DNA of 64,000 bases, taken from positions 124,001 to 188,000 of the forward strand of contig NZ_JPRH01000008.1 in NCBI RefSeq assembly GCF_000737705.1, written 5' to 3'. Shown one piece after another: positions 8,491 to 17,649 of this stretch; the stretch's first letter is position 1, and each line of letters opens with the position of its first letter. The position numbers and the translations under genes were made by a program. This DNA is from Chryseobacterium soli (GTDB taxonomy: Bacteria; Bacteroidota; Bacteroidia; Flavobacteriales; Weeksellaceae). Below the pieces are notes generated by a model that had not been told where the DNA came from, made no database searches, and saw nothing but the letters and a program-made list of their open reading frames with translations.

Positions 8491-9759
8491 TTATTTTTTC
8501 TTTACCTCGTTCTTCAATTTTAAAATTTCTTTCAATAGATCTTTAGCATCTCCATCCGTAGGAAGCTGGGGAATTAATTCTCCTTTGAAAGCTTTGTGTA
8601 GAATTGCCTGTGGAAGACTGCCTATTTTTTCTTTTAAAGCATTGTATCGTTTTTCTATGATGTCTGCTTTGGCAAATAAGCTTTCTACTCGATTGACTAT
8701 TTCTTGTTGAACTTTGAGATTTGGCAGATAAATTCTATAATCTTTCAATAATGAAAACTCGACACTTTCTACTGTGGTTCCACTCTTCATACAAGTCATC
8801 CTAATATCCTTTTCCAATCCTTTTAGAGCATACAGTAAAAACTTATAATTAACTTTATCATTAGGAATCAAAACTTTTAAATCCTGATTAACAGTTGTTT
8901 CAATAGAGTTAGATGAAATTGGTAGTATTCGCCGTAAGATTCCACTTCTAGTAACAATCAAAATAGAATTTTTTGGAATTAGTATTGCCGAAGAGTTTTG
9001 AACAGCTGAGTTTGTTATTTTATCAATTGAATTAGAAAGAAATAAATCCTTCATATCTTTGGGCGTAGTCCATAGTACTGTTCCATTTTCCCAAAAGGAA
9101 CTATTGGCTTTACTTGGGGTTCCACCTCCTTTCCATATACCTAAATCATTTAGTTTTGTATATTCAGAGTTTGCAAAAGGGATTAGTTCCCCTGTAACTG
9201 CTTTTGTCAAAACCTGCTGACGAAAATCTTTAAGTAATTGAGGGATACGTTCCAAAGCTTTTTTCATTGCTTCGTGCTGTACAAATAAAGTATCTAGCTT
9301 TGCTACGATACGTTCTTGTTCTGGCAGTGGAGGACAAGGAACATTTAATAATTTTAGAATAGAAAAATGTCTACTATAACCAAAATCAGGAACTTTTAAA
9401 GTTATTAGATAATAGTAATAAAATTTTATATTAAAATTCTCATTAGGCTTTAATATTTTTGTTCCATCAGCACCAACTGCAAATTCAAAATCTATGAATT
9501 TTATATTTCTGGTATGGTCTCCAAAGATAATAACAGGTAATTCTTCCTTATATAGTAATTCATTATTATCAATATATCCTGATATTAAGTTATTACCTTG
9601 GTCAATTACAGGATAAATTCCTTTCTCAAAATAATCTTTAGATTTTAATTTATGAGTAATTGTTGTTTTTTGTAATGTATTCTCAAATTCGTAAGTAACC
9701 CAGTTTGAAAATAATATGGGTTGAATTTTATATTTATCGATATCTCCTTTACTTGCCAT
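8491..9759 (-). CDS. hsdS: Type I restriction-modification specificity subunit HsdS
   Basis: This 422-residue protein has the two-repeat architecture of HsdS. Each half is a target recognition domain (about residues 10-145 and 200-345) followed by a conserved helical spacer: L-P-E-Q-E-R-I-V-A-K-L-D-T-L-F with a downstream Q-V-L-T-K-A-V-T-G-E-L, then V-Q-Q-E-I-V-N-R-V-E-S-L-F with A-I-L-H-K-A-F-K-G-E-L. It directs the methylase and nuclease to a bipartite DNA target. The start overlaps the hsdM stop (TAATG). Both recognition domains look intact; the target sequence cannot be read from the protein. Confidence 0.93.
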   Translation of the reverse strand: MASKGDIDKYKIQPILFSNWVTYEFENTLQKTTITHKLKSKDYFEKGIYPVIDQGNNLISGYIDNNELLYKEELPVIIFGDHTRNIKFIDFEFAVGADGTKILKPNENFNIKFYYYYLITLKVPDFGYSRHFSILKLLNVPCPPLPEQERIVAKLDTLFVQHEAMKKALERIPQLLKDFRQQVLTKAVTGELIPFANSEYTKLNDLGIWKGGGTPSKANSSFWENGTVLWTTPKDMKDLFLSNSIDKITNSAVQNSSAILIPKNSILIVTRSGILRRILPISSNSIETTVNQDLKVLIPNDKVNYKFLLYALKGLEKDIRMTCMKSGTTVESVEFSLLKDYRIYLPNLKVQQEIVNRVESLFAKADIIEKRYNALKEKIGSLPQAILHKAFKGELIPQLPTDGDAKDLLKEILKLKNEVKKK

Positions 9760-11219
9760 TAACTTAATTCTTTAATCAAGTTTTCCAACTCAGTTTGTAT
9801 AAGTAAAAGTTCTTTTAAAGCATCTTTAGCAATATCTAATGGATCCCCTATATCAGATGATTTAGTCAAACTTTCATCTGCAATCAATCCTAAGTCCAAA
9901 GAATCATTTTTCTTTGCAATTTCTTCACGGGAAATGCATTGCCAACGCTCGTCTTTTATTTGCTTTCTTTTTTCTTCATCTATTGCACCTTCATATTGTT
10001 TTACTACATTTTCTGTAGTTAATCCTCCAGTGTATGCTTTGATAAAATCATCAAAAGTCTTTTCTGTAAAAGGTGTTCTTTTTCCAAAGTTGGGCATATT
10101 GGTTCTCATATCATAAAACCATACATTTTTTGTATTGGCTTCCTCTTTTTTCCCTCTTGTAAAGAAAAGAACATTGGTTTTTACCCCTGCTGCATAGAAA
10201 ATACCTGTTGGTAAACGTAGAATAGTATGCAGATTACATTTCTCCATTAGATCTTTTCGGATGCGTTGCCCGTCACCATCTTCAAACAGAACATTATCTG
10301 GTAAAACTACCGCAGCACGCCCCGTTCCATCTGTAATAAGGCTTCTGTAGATATGCTGTAAGAAATTAAGCTGTTTGTTGCTTGAGATATATTTTAAATC
10401 TGTTCTGGTAGGTTTTTCTCCTCCTTTTTTCGTACCAAAAGGTGGGTTTGCTAGTACGCCATTAAAGCCTTTTAGGTTTTCACCCAAGTTTGTTAAAGTA
10501 TCTCCTAAAATGATTTCACTTTCCATTCCATGTAATCGCGAATTCATTAGAGCTAAACGATGTGCATCGCCAACAAGCTCTACACCTGAAAATGCTTTTC
10601 TATATTGAAATTCACGTTTATCACTATCTAAATGAAAATAATTATCTGTTTTTTCTTTTAAATAATGATCCGCAGAAATCATAAAACCAAAGGTTCCACA
10701 GGCAGGGTCATTCCATTTTTCACCTAATTTTGGAGCCATTAGTTTTACCATTACATTAATTAATGGACGTGGAGTAAAGTACTGGCCTGCACCGCTTTTC
10801 TTTTCACCTGCATTTTTCTCCAATAAACTTTCATAGATATCTCCCATTACATCACGGTCAGATTCTTCATACCAATCAAGCTTATCAATAGCCTGAACCA
10901 AAGTATTGAAGTTTACAGGCTTAGTAAGAGTAGTAGAAGCATTGGTGTAGATGTCTATGATAGATGGACTGTCTGTTTTGCTACTTACATTAGCCAAAAA
11001 ATCACGGTATAATCTAAAAGCCTCTACACTATCTGTTTCCTCCACAAATTTATTCCATCTGTATTCTTCAGGAATTTGATCTGAAAATCCTTTTACCTCA
11101 GATAATTTAAGAAAAAGGATAAAAGTAAGTTCGTTAAGATATTGGTGGTACGTTACGCCGTCATCGCGCAACACATTACATAAATTCCAAAGTTTATTGG
11201 CTATTTCCTGTGCGCTCAT
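9759..11219 (-). CDS. hsdM: Type I restriction-modification DNA methyltransferase HsdM
   Basis: This 486-residue N6-adenine methyltransferase has an N-terminal helical HsdM domain (about residues 5-125) and a catalytic domain with the G-Q-Y-F-T-P-R block, the SAM-binding motif D-P-A-C-G-T-F-G-F (about residue 172) and the catalytic N-P-P-F (about residue 260). It modifies host DNA and, with HsdS and HsdR, forms the restriction complex. It starts 9 nt after hsdR ends and shares a base with hsdS, so the three genes are one operon. Confidence 0.95.
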   Translation of the reverse strand: MSAQEIANKLWNLCNVLRDDGVTYHQYLNELTFILFLKLSEVKGFSDQIPEEYRWNKFVEETDSVEAFRLYRDFLANVSSKTDSPSIIDIYTNASTTLTKPVNFNTLVQAIDKLDWYEESDRDVMGDIYESLLEKNAGEKKSGAGQYFTPRPLINVMVKLMAPKLGEKWNDPACGTFGFMISADHYLKEKTDNYFHLDSDKREFQYRKAFSGVELVGDAHRLALMNSRLHGMESEIILGDTLTNLGENLKGFNGVLANPPFGTKKGGEKPTRTDLKYISSNKQLNFLQHIYRSLITDGTGRAAVVLPDNVLFEDGDGQRIRKDLMEKCNLHTILRLPTGIFYAAGVKTNVLFFTRGKKEEANTKNVWFYDMRTNMPNFGKRTPFTEKTFDDFIKAYTGGLTTENVVKQYEGAIDEEKRKQIKDERWQCISREEIAKKNDSLDLGLIADESLTKSSDIGDPLDIAKDALKELLLIQTELENLIKELS

Positions 11220-11228
11220 TTTACATTT

Positions 11229-14200
11229 CTATGCTGAATACAGTTCACTATTCAGCTCTGTTATCAATTCTTCTAATTCGTTGTTAAATATCTTATTTAG
11301 TCTCGTAAAACCACCTTCATCTACAAAAGGTCTTAAGTCTAAGTCCTGTTTTGTAAGAATGGTTTCTGCCATCAACTGTTTTTCAAAACGGTCTATCCAT
11401 CTTAATTGCACAGCAGTCCACTGATGTTTTGATTTTAACTTTCTAATGGCCTTCTGAACACGCTCCTGAGGGGTTATGAGGTCAATTCCCATAGAAAGTG
11501 TTCTGATGTAAGCTATGATATCGGCCGCAATATCCACATTTTTTGTGGATTTCCAAGCTGTATTTAGAGAAGTTTCATTAAAACCTTTTTCATCTAAAAG
11601 TAACTTCAATTCTTTTAAGGATTTACGATCCAGCTCCTGTGGTTTGTTGCAAATAATGTTGATGGCTGCAATGGTATTGCCATTTTCCTGAAGGAATTTT
11701 TTAAATCCTTCAATATAGTCTTCCGGCTTATCTGCATTTCCATATCCACGAGTAACTTCCATTATAGCGTCTTCGTGTGTGGAAACAAACTGAGAATATT
11801 TTTTATAAACCTTTGTATCAAGATAATTCCAAAGTGAACTTAATTGCTCTACTGTATTTTTTATTTCAGAGCTGGTTGTATTCTTCAAAGATTGTATCAA
11901 TCCTTCAATGGTATTTCCATCTGTATGGTAAGAAATATGCTCTTTTTGTTCAGCCGTTAGGTTTCTTGACTTTCGTTGCAATTTTGCAATGATTTGTTCA
12001 ACCTGTTTATATAAACGCTGCTCATCAGAAATCCTCTCAGTTTCTTCTACCAGTTGTTGAAATGTATAAGAAGGATTTCCTACAGTTTGTATCTGGGTGT
12101 AATCTTTTAATGCTTCATATAAACGAACGGCATCAAATATTTTAAAAGATTCTTTTCCTATTTCAGGGCAAAGACGTGTTGCTCTTCCCAGCATTTGTTC
12201 ATACAATATACGGGAACGTACACGACGCATAAATACAACATTGCATATCGAAGGAACATCAATTCCGGTAGTTAGTAAGTCTACTGTGACAACAATATTC
12301 GGATATCTTTCGTTCTTAAAATCTCTGGTTAGCTGTGCATTGTCATAAACGCTACCCGTAATTTTCTGTATTGCTTTTTCGTGAACATCAACCCCAATTT
12401 TTTCAAATTCCTCGCCAAGCATATTAATGATAGTATCTGCATGGCTATCTCTGGCAGCAAATATGATAGTTTTTTCGTTACCTTCGGGGTCCAGACTTTT
12501 AACAAGTTCCTGAACTACAACCCTATTGAAGTTATCATTAAGAACTTGTTTATTGAAATGCTCTACATCAAATTTCAATTCATCTTCCAGTTCATCTAAA
12601 TCTGTTATTTCTCCAGTTTCAGCATCATATACCTGTGGTTTCTCTCCTCTTTCCCATGTAATGCCTTCGGTATTAAGGAGAGTTGCAATATTAAATGGAG
12701 GTTCATGATCTACTAAATTACCATCTATTACAGCATTACGATAGGAATAATTATAAACAGATTCTCCGAAAATTTCTGTTGTATGAAGGGCTGGCGTTGC
12801 AGTCATTCCAATTTTAAAGGCATCGAAATAATCAAGAACTTTACGGTACTGTGCTACATAGTCATCTTCATTTCGGATTCCAAAATCATCTTCATTCATT
12901 TCTTTATCCAACTGGTAACCACGGTGTGCCTCATCAACAATAATGCAATCATAAGTGTCTACAGTCAATGGTTCCCCTTCATTATAGAAGAGTCTTTTTA
13001 CCATACTCTGAACAGTAGCAAAATGAAGGCGTGATTCAGAGTCCGGAATAGTTGTTCCAAGATCATCAAATTGATAAATTCCTCCAAACGACTGTTGAGC
13101 TTCAACTTTATTTTCTTTAATACTATCCCGTGCCTGGGTTGCCAGAAGCTTTCTGTCCGTTAAAAATAGAATTCGTTTAAACCTGTTGGCTTTTATCAGC
13201 CTATATATTAGACCATTAATGGTTCTTGTTTTTCCTGTTCCGGTAGCCATAACAAGTAAAGCTCTTTTATCAAAAGGAGATTCAATCAGTTTATTTTCAA
13301 CAGATCGAATGGCTTCTATCTGATAGTCACGAAGATTTAAACCACTTGGAGAGGTTAGATATTCATAGCCGCTTTCTAAAAGTTTTTCGTTTGCTTCCTC
13401 AGAATCTCTATTGTATAATTCTTTTAAACCTTCCGGTGAATACCAACCTTTTAATGCATACGGACGATTAGTAGATTTTCTTATATCCTGGAACCAAATT
13501 CCACTTTTGGTTTTCAGTTGTTCCAAATATTTTTTCCCGTTTGTAGAATATAAGAACGGAACTTTGTAGGTATCCCATTGACCTAGTAAAACAATTTCAT
13601 CTTGTGGATGTATATTTTCTGAGTATATCTTAGACTGTCGAAGATTGGTAGAAATATCAGTATTATATTTCTTAGCCTCAACTAAACCATATAGTTCAGT
13701 ACCAATAAATAAAGCATAGTCTGCATATTTTGTTCCACATGGCCATTCTGCAATTGCCTTATTTTTTCCTTTTTCGGGTAATGTTTTTTTATTCTTGTAA
13801 TTAATATTTTCTGTGTCACAATCCCAACCGGCAGCTCTCAACTGAACGTCTATAAGTTGGATTCTTGTATCGTATTCGTTTAGATTAATTTTATCTGCAT
13901 AAAATTGAGCTTTTTCCCGTCTTTTCTTTCTATCACTTTCAGAAGCATTCAATGCCTGGATTTTCAATTCATAGTTTTTTAACTGAATTGTCAATTCATC
14001 TACTTTGTCTGTTAAAGAAGATATTTCTAACTCTGATTTATTAGGAGGCAATTCATAAGATAAGCCTTCAATGATATCATTGTCATACGTTTCAAAAAAC
14101 CATTTTCCCAGAGTAAATATTTTCTTCAGAATAAATAATGCTTCAGCGGATGTATTGGAGCCACTATGAGAGGCTTTATTTCCAGATTTTCTAACTGTAT

Positions 14201-14447
14201 GGAAGATATCAGCTATTGTATCGGGTAAAATCTCATGTTGATTTAGAAATTGTATAGCATCATGTTGGTTTAAAAGTGAGATATCTTCTGATTCAAAACC
14301 AGCAATTAAGCTAGTCAGTTTTTCACAAAATAATCTAGATTTTGATATCGAAGAACTGGCATCTATATAATATAAATTTTCGGCTAATCTTGCACAATTA
14401 AAAAGTTCAGGATAAATATCCTGAAGGAAATAAAATTTCGAATCCAT
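11229..14447 (-). CDS. hsdR: Type I restriction endonuclease subunit HsdR
   Basis: This 1072-residue protein is full length for the EcoKI/EcoAI-type R subunit. It has an N-terminal helical region (DUF4145-like), a PD-(D/E)xK-like nuclease region with V-E-A-K-K-Y near residue 257, then a superfamily 2 helicase motor with Walker A A-T-G-T-G-K-T (about residue 405), the DEAH box D-E-A-H-R-G (about 505), and later helicase motifs such as R-A-T-R-L. It translocates and cuts unmodified DNA. The reading frame is unbroken. It lies 138 nt from the end of the upstream polyketide operon on the same strand, with no clear terminator between them. Confidence 0.95.
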   Translation of the reverse strand: MDSKFYFLQDIYPELFNCARLAENLYYIDASSSISKSRLFCEKLTSLIAGFESEDISLLNQHDAIQFLNQHEILPDTIADIFHTVRKSGNKASHSGSNTSAEALFILKKIFTLGKWFFETYDNDIIEGLSYELPPNKSELEISSLTDKVDELTIQLKNYELKIQALNASESDRKKRREKAQFYADKINLNEYDTRIQLIDVQLRAAGWDCDTENINYKNKKTLPEKGKNKAIAEWPCGTKYADYALFIGTELYGLVEAKKYNTDISTNLRQSKIYSENIHPQDEIVLLGQWDTYKVPFLYSTNGKKYLEQLKTKSGIWFQDIRKSTNRPYALKGWYSPEGLKELYNRDSEEANEKLLESGYEYLTSPSGLNLRDYQIEAIRSVENKLIESPFDKRALLVMATGTGKTRTINGLIYRLIKANRFKRILFLTDRKLLATQARDSIKENKVEAQQSFGGIYQFDDLGTTIPDSESRLHFATVQSMVKRLFYNEGEPLTVDTYDCIIVDEAHRGYQLDKEMNEDDFGIRNEDDYVAQYRKVLDYFDAFKIGMTATPALHTTEIFGESVYNYSYRNAVIDGNLVDHEPPFNIATLLNTEGITWERGEKPQVYDAETGEITDLDELEDELKFDVEHFNKQVLNDNFNRVVVQELVKSLDPEGNEKTIIFAARDSHADTIINMLGEEFEKIGVDVHEKAIQKITGSVYDNAQLTRDFKNERYPNIVVTVDLLTTGIDVPSICNVVFMRRVRSRILYEQMLGRATRLCPEIGKESFKIFDAVRLYEALKDYTQIQTVGNPSYTFQQLVEETERISDEQRLYKQVEQIIAKLQRKSRNLTAEQKEHISYHTDGNTIEGLIQSLKNTTSSEIKNTVEQLSSLWNYLDTKVYKKYSQFVSTHEDAIMEVTRGYGNADKPEDYIEGFKKFLQENGNTIAAINIICNKPQELDRKSLKELKLLLDEKGFNETSLNTAWKSTKNVDIAADIIAYIRTLSMGIDLITPQERVQKAIRKLKSKHQWTAVQLRWIDRFEKQLMAETILTKQDLDLRPFVDEGGFTRLNKIFNNELEELITELNSELYSA

Positions 14448-14584
14448 CAGTATTATAAACTAAATTTAAAGATAATAAAAAAGAACCCCACTATCTTTAT
14501 TTTCGAGTATAAAAAATTTATGAAAAGTATTTTGGTTGTTTTTAGTTCACTTTACTAATAGATATTTCTAAAACAATGTTTTTT

Positions 14585-15127
14585 TTAATCCGTAACCACA
14601 ACTTCGTTACTCCTCCACATCCACCTCCTCAACCTCCACACCGGCAGATACACAAAAATAACAGAAAGGATTCCCGCCAGTATCCCAACCAGCACCGCCA
14701 TGGCAGTGGCGTCCAGTTTATAGTATTTTGATAAACTGAATTGTGCGATCATCAATACACATAAGACCAATAATCCTGTAATGACGCCGTGTACAATACT
14801 CAGTTTGGTCATTAGTTTCTTTTTATTGAGCTGGTTATCTACGGTAAATTCAATGGCTCCCTGTTCGGAAGCAATGATCACCCTGTTTATAATATCGATG
14901 GTAAGGACTACCGGCAGGAATATAGCCATAGGAAGGGTCAGCCGGGCCAGATTTTGGGTTCCTGAAAAAAAATGAGTATATCCTAATTCCTGAAAGCTGG
15001 CATACGCAATAATGAAATTGAAAAACACATTCGGAAGGACATAATAAATCGTACGCTTGATTAAAAAGCGTTTCAGGGTGGTTTTCTTGAGGAGCTTAGG
15101 TGGCGCAGGCTTGAATTTTAATTTCAT
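14585..15127 (-). CDS. Four-helix membrane protein at the end of the polyketide operon
   Basis: This 180-residue protein has a basic N-terminus rich in lysine and proline and about four hydrophobic segments (around residues 25-48, 62-85, 112-135 and 143-165), ending in an Arg/Trp-rich patch. Its start overlaps the stop of the preceding acyltransferase gene by 4 nt, so it belongs to the same operon. I do not recognise a family. By position it could anchor the biosynthetic enzymes or take part in moving the product; this is inference only. Confidence 0.7.
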   Translation of the reverse strand: MKLKFKPAPPKLLKKTTLKRFLIKRTIYYVLPNVFFNFIIAYASFQELGYTHFFSGTQNLARLTLPMAIFLPVVLTIDIINRVIIASEQGAIEFTVDNQLNKKKLMTKLSIVHGVITGLLVLCVLMIAQFSLSKYYKLDATAMAVLVGILAGILSVIFVYLPVWRLRRWMWRSNEVVVTD

Positions 15128-16377
15128 AAAGATGAGGTCAGAAGTTCAGTGGCTTTATTTTTAATTTTCATGGCTTCTTCTTTCGGAAGAAAATGCTCGT
15201 TGGACATAAAAGTAAAATCCATCTGTTGGTTGTAGGTCGTGGTCACCAGCGTATTCGAATTCAGCCATGGAAATGCAACGGTTGGACTGATAATGGTTTC
15301 CAGTGTAAAATGTTTATAATCATTGGGAATATCAATTCTCCCCATATTGGATAATGTGATATCATGCCCGCCATTACTGGATTTCAGCATCTTGATCATA
15401 CGGTCCACGAGCGGGTGCATCTGCTCACCCATCCATAGAAGTTTTCTCGCTTCAATCTTATTTATTTTCTGAAGAAGTTCCTTTTTGAGCTCCCGGGCAT
15501 TGTCCATGACATCCAGGCTGCCTTTTTTTAATGGAAGTTCAACGGTAGGAGCAAAAGCAAACAGGTGATCTTTTTTAATCTCCGGAATAAAGTGGCGCAC
15601 ATCCACAGGGCTGATCACTTTTCCTTTCGCCTGCTTCCCCTGTATCTCTTTAAAAGCCTGCATGTAGGCTGCACACAGCAAAGCATGCACGGAAATTCCC
15701 TGAGCTTTGCATTTTTCAGTGATTTGAGTTGTCATTTGAGAGTCTTCTTTCCAGTGGATGACATAGTTTTTCCCCAGATTTCTTACTTTACTTTTTCGCT
15801 GCATTATAAAAAATAACCGGGCCATCAGCAGGTAAAGACCGGCTTTCCGTTTCTCTTTTTTCATATTGAAATCCTGAGGGAGAAAATCATCGACCGAACT
15901 GAAAACCGGATAGGGACTCATCTCAAAAGAGGGATTATCCAAAAGACCAAGAAGTTCCCGCATCAGGGTGACCAGGGAAGTTCCGTCACAGATACAGTGC
16001 GGCATTACCCAAAGGAGTTCTGAAGCATCCTGTCCTTTTACCCAAACCAATTGGGCAAGCGGTTTTTTCTCATCTTTAAACAGCCGGAACCATTCCTTTT
16101 CAGACTCATCTAACCAGTCCTTATCCGTTTTCCGTTCAACAATACGGAGCGGAATCAGATCGATCTCCTGTTCTTCTGTAAAAAAAGGATACTTTTCACT
16201 GTGCATATCAATCCTGGTTCTCAGCAAAGGATGTTTCTGCTGGATTTTCTTCAAAGCAGCCTTAACATTCTCCTCGGGGATCTCCCCTTTAATTTTTGCG
16301 GTAAATATGCAATTGACCGGTGTTTCGGGATCAACATACATGATCCTTTCCACCATCATTAATTTTCTTCTGATCAT
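15124..16377 (-). CDS. Condensation-domain / PapA-type acyltransferase (second copy)
   Basis: This 417-residue protein starts MIRRKLMMVERIMYVDPETPVN and carries the condensation/wax-ester-synthase-type active-site motif HxxxDG as H-C-I-C-D-G near residue 135, followed by a typical C-terminal lobe with S-P-V-D-V-R-H-F. Members of this fold transfer an acyl or aminoacyl group, often from a carrier protein or CoA, to a hydroxyl or amine. Lacking any carrier domain and sitting beside a polyketide synthase and glycosyltransferase, it most likely esterifies the product, like mycobacterial PapA proteins. It overlaps the neighbouring paralogue by 4 nt. Confidence 0.8.
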   Translation of the reverse strand: MIRRKLMMVERIMYVDPETPVNCIFTAKIKGEIPEENVKAALKKIQQKHPLLRTRIDMHSEKYPFFTEEQEIDLIPLRIVERKTDKDWLDESEKEWFRLFKDEKKPLAQLVWVKGQDASELLWVMPHCICDGTSLVTLMRELLGLLDNPSFEMSPYPVFSSVDDFLPQDFNMKKEKRKAGLYLLMARLFFIMQRKSKVRNLGKNYVIHWKEDSQMTTQITEKCKAQGISVHALLCAAYMQAFKEIQGKQAKGKVISPVDVRHFIPEIKKDHLFAFAPTVELPLKKGSLDVMDNARELKKELLQKINKIEARKLLWMGEQMHPLVDRMIKMLKSSNGGHDITLSNMGRIDIPNDYKHFTLETIISPTVAFPWLNSNTLVTTTYNQQMDFTFMSNEHFLPKEEAMKIKNKATELLTSSL

Positions 16378-17645
16378 AATACGGATATAGGATCTAATTG
16401 TTCTTTTACAGTCTGAATTACCTCATCACGAATTGCTAACGCTTCAGAATATGGTAAATAGCCCTCACTTCCTACGAAAGAAAAATCCATTTCACCATTG
16501 AATGTTGAAGTTACCATCGTTGTGGTATTTCCCAAAGGACCGATTACAGAAGGGCTGAAAATGGTTTCCAGGGTAAATTCTTTGTATTGATGGGGAATCT
16601 CAATACGTCCCAGATTGGAAAACATACAGTCGTTGGAAGATTTCCCATGTTTAAGGAGTTTGGTGAAATTTTTCAGGGCATCATGGGCAGACTCCATCAC
16701 CATCATGGTAATGTAGGGATTAAGCTTAGAGGTTTTCCGTTCTACAGATTCCTGCGTCATCCATAAATTGTCTGAAAAACTCATTTTATCATCGGATGAA
16801 ACTACAATCATCAATCCGAAAGCGAAAATATGATCCTTTTTGATCTGTGGAGCAAAACGTCTGATATCTACCGGACATGAAACCTTATTGAAAGCTGACG
16901 CACCTCTCACTTTTTTAAATGCCTGAAGCAATACTACACTCAGGAAAGTATTAACGGTAACTTCCTGGGATTTGCAGTAGGAAATCAATTCCTTACTTAT
17001 TTCTTTATCAAATTTCCAGTGAATCAGGTAGTCGTTCTGACGCTCCACTGCTTTTTTGCCGACAGGAATACATTTAATAGCCGTTGCCGCTACCCTGCCG
17101 ATCACTTTCGCTTTCAGCTTTTGGCTTCGGCTCGTTAGAATGGCTTCCGGAACGACATCATGAATTCCCAGGATAGGGTTTTCCACTCCAATTTCTGCTG
17201 ACGGATGATCCAGTATGGTTAAAAATTCATAGAGGAAAGCCACCGCAGAACCTCCGTCGCATAAACAGTGATGAAAGGAAAAAAGCATATCCGAAACCTC
17301 CTCCCCTTTGATCCATATGAACCGAAGCAGGGGCTGCTCGCCATACCTAAATAAAGTCTGCCACTCTTTTCTGGATTCTTCCTGCCAGTCGTCCTCTCCT
17401 TTCCGGGGAACGATCCGTATGGGAATCGGCAGGTGATTTTCCAACACTTCAAACCAGGGTATGTTATTTTCGTCATGGTGGATGAGTGCTCTCAACCACG
17501 GATGTTTGTCCTGAAGCCGGCTCAGAGCATACTGAATATCTTCTTCCTTAAAAGTGCCCCGCAAACGAAACGGAATCACCGCATTAAAAGGTTCTGTTCC
17601 GTCTCCTAAAAGCATACGCTCTCCAAATAACAATTTTCTTCTCAT
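16374..17645 (-). CDS. Condensation-domain / PapA-type acyltransferase (first copy)
   Basis: This 423-residue paralogue of the next gene begins MRRKLLFGERMLLGDGTEPFNAV and has the motif F-H-H-C-L-C-D-G-G near residue 128, with the same S-C-P-V-D-I-R-R-F block in the C-terminal lobe. It lies 4 nt after the double glycosyltransferase gene, so translation is probably coupled. The two copies differ clearly, which suggests two acyl donors or two acceptor positions. Substrate is unknown. Confidence 0.8.
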   Translation of the reverse strand: MRRKLLFGERMLLGDGTEPFNAVIPFRLRGTFKEEDIQYALSRLQDKHPWLRALIHHDENNIPWFEVLENHLPIPIRIVPRKGEDDWQEESRKEWQTLFRYGEQPLLRFIWIKGEEVSDMLFSFHHCLCDGGSAVAFLYEFLTILDHPSAEIGVENPILGIHDVVPEAILTSRSQKLKAKVIGRVAATAIKCIPVGKKAVERQNDYLIHWKFDKEISKELISYCKSQEVTVNTFLSVVLLQAFKKVRGASAFNKVSCPVDIRRFAPQIKKDHIFAFGLMIVVSSDDKMSFSDNLWMTQESVERKTSKLNPYITMMVMESAHDALKNFTKLLKHGKSSNDCMFSNLGRIEIPHQYKEFTLETIFSPSVIGPLGNTTTMVTSTFNGEMDFSFVGSEGYLPYSEALAIRDEVIQTVKEQLDPISVL

Positions 17646-17649
17646 AGGC

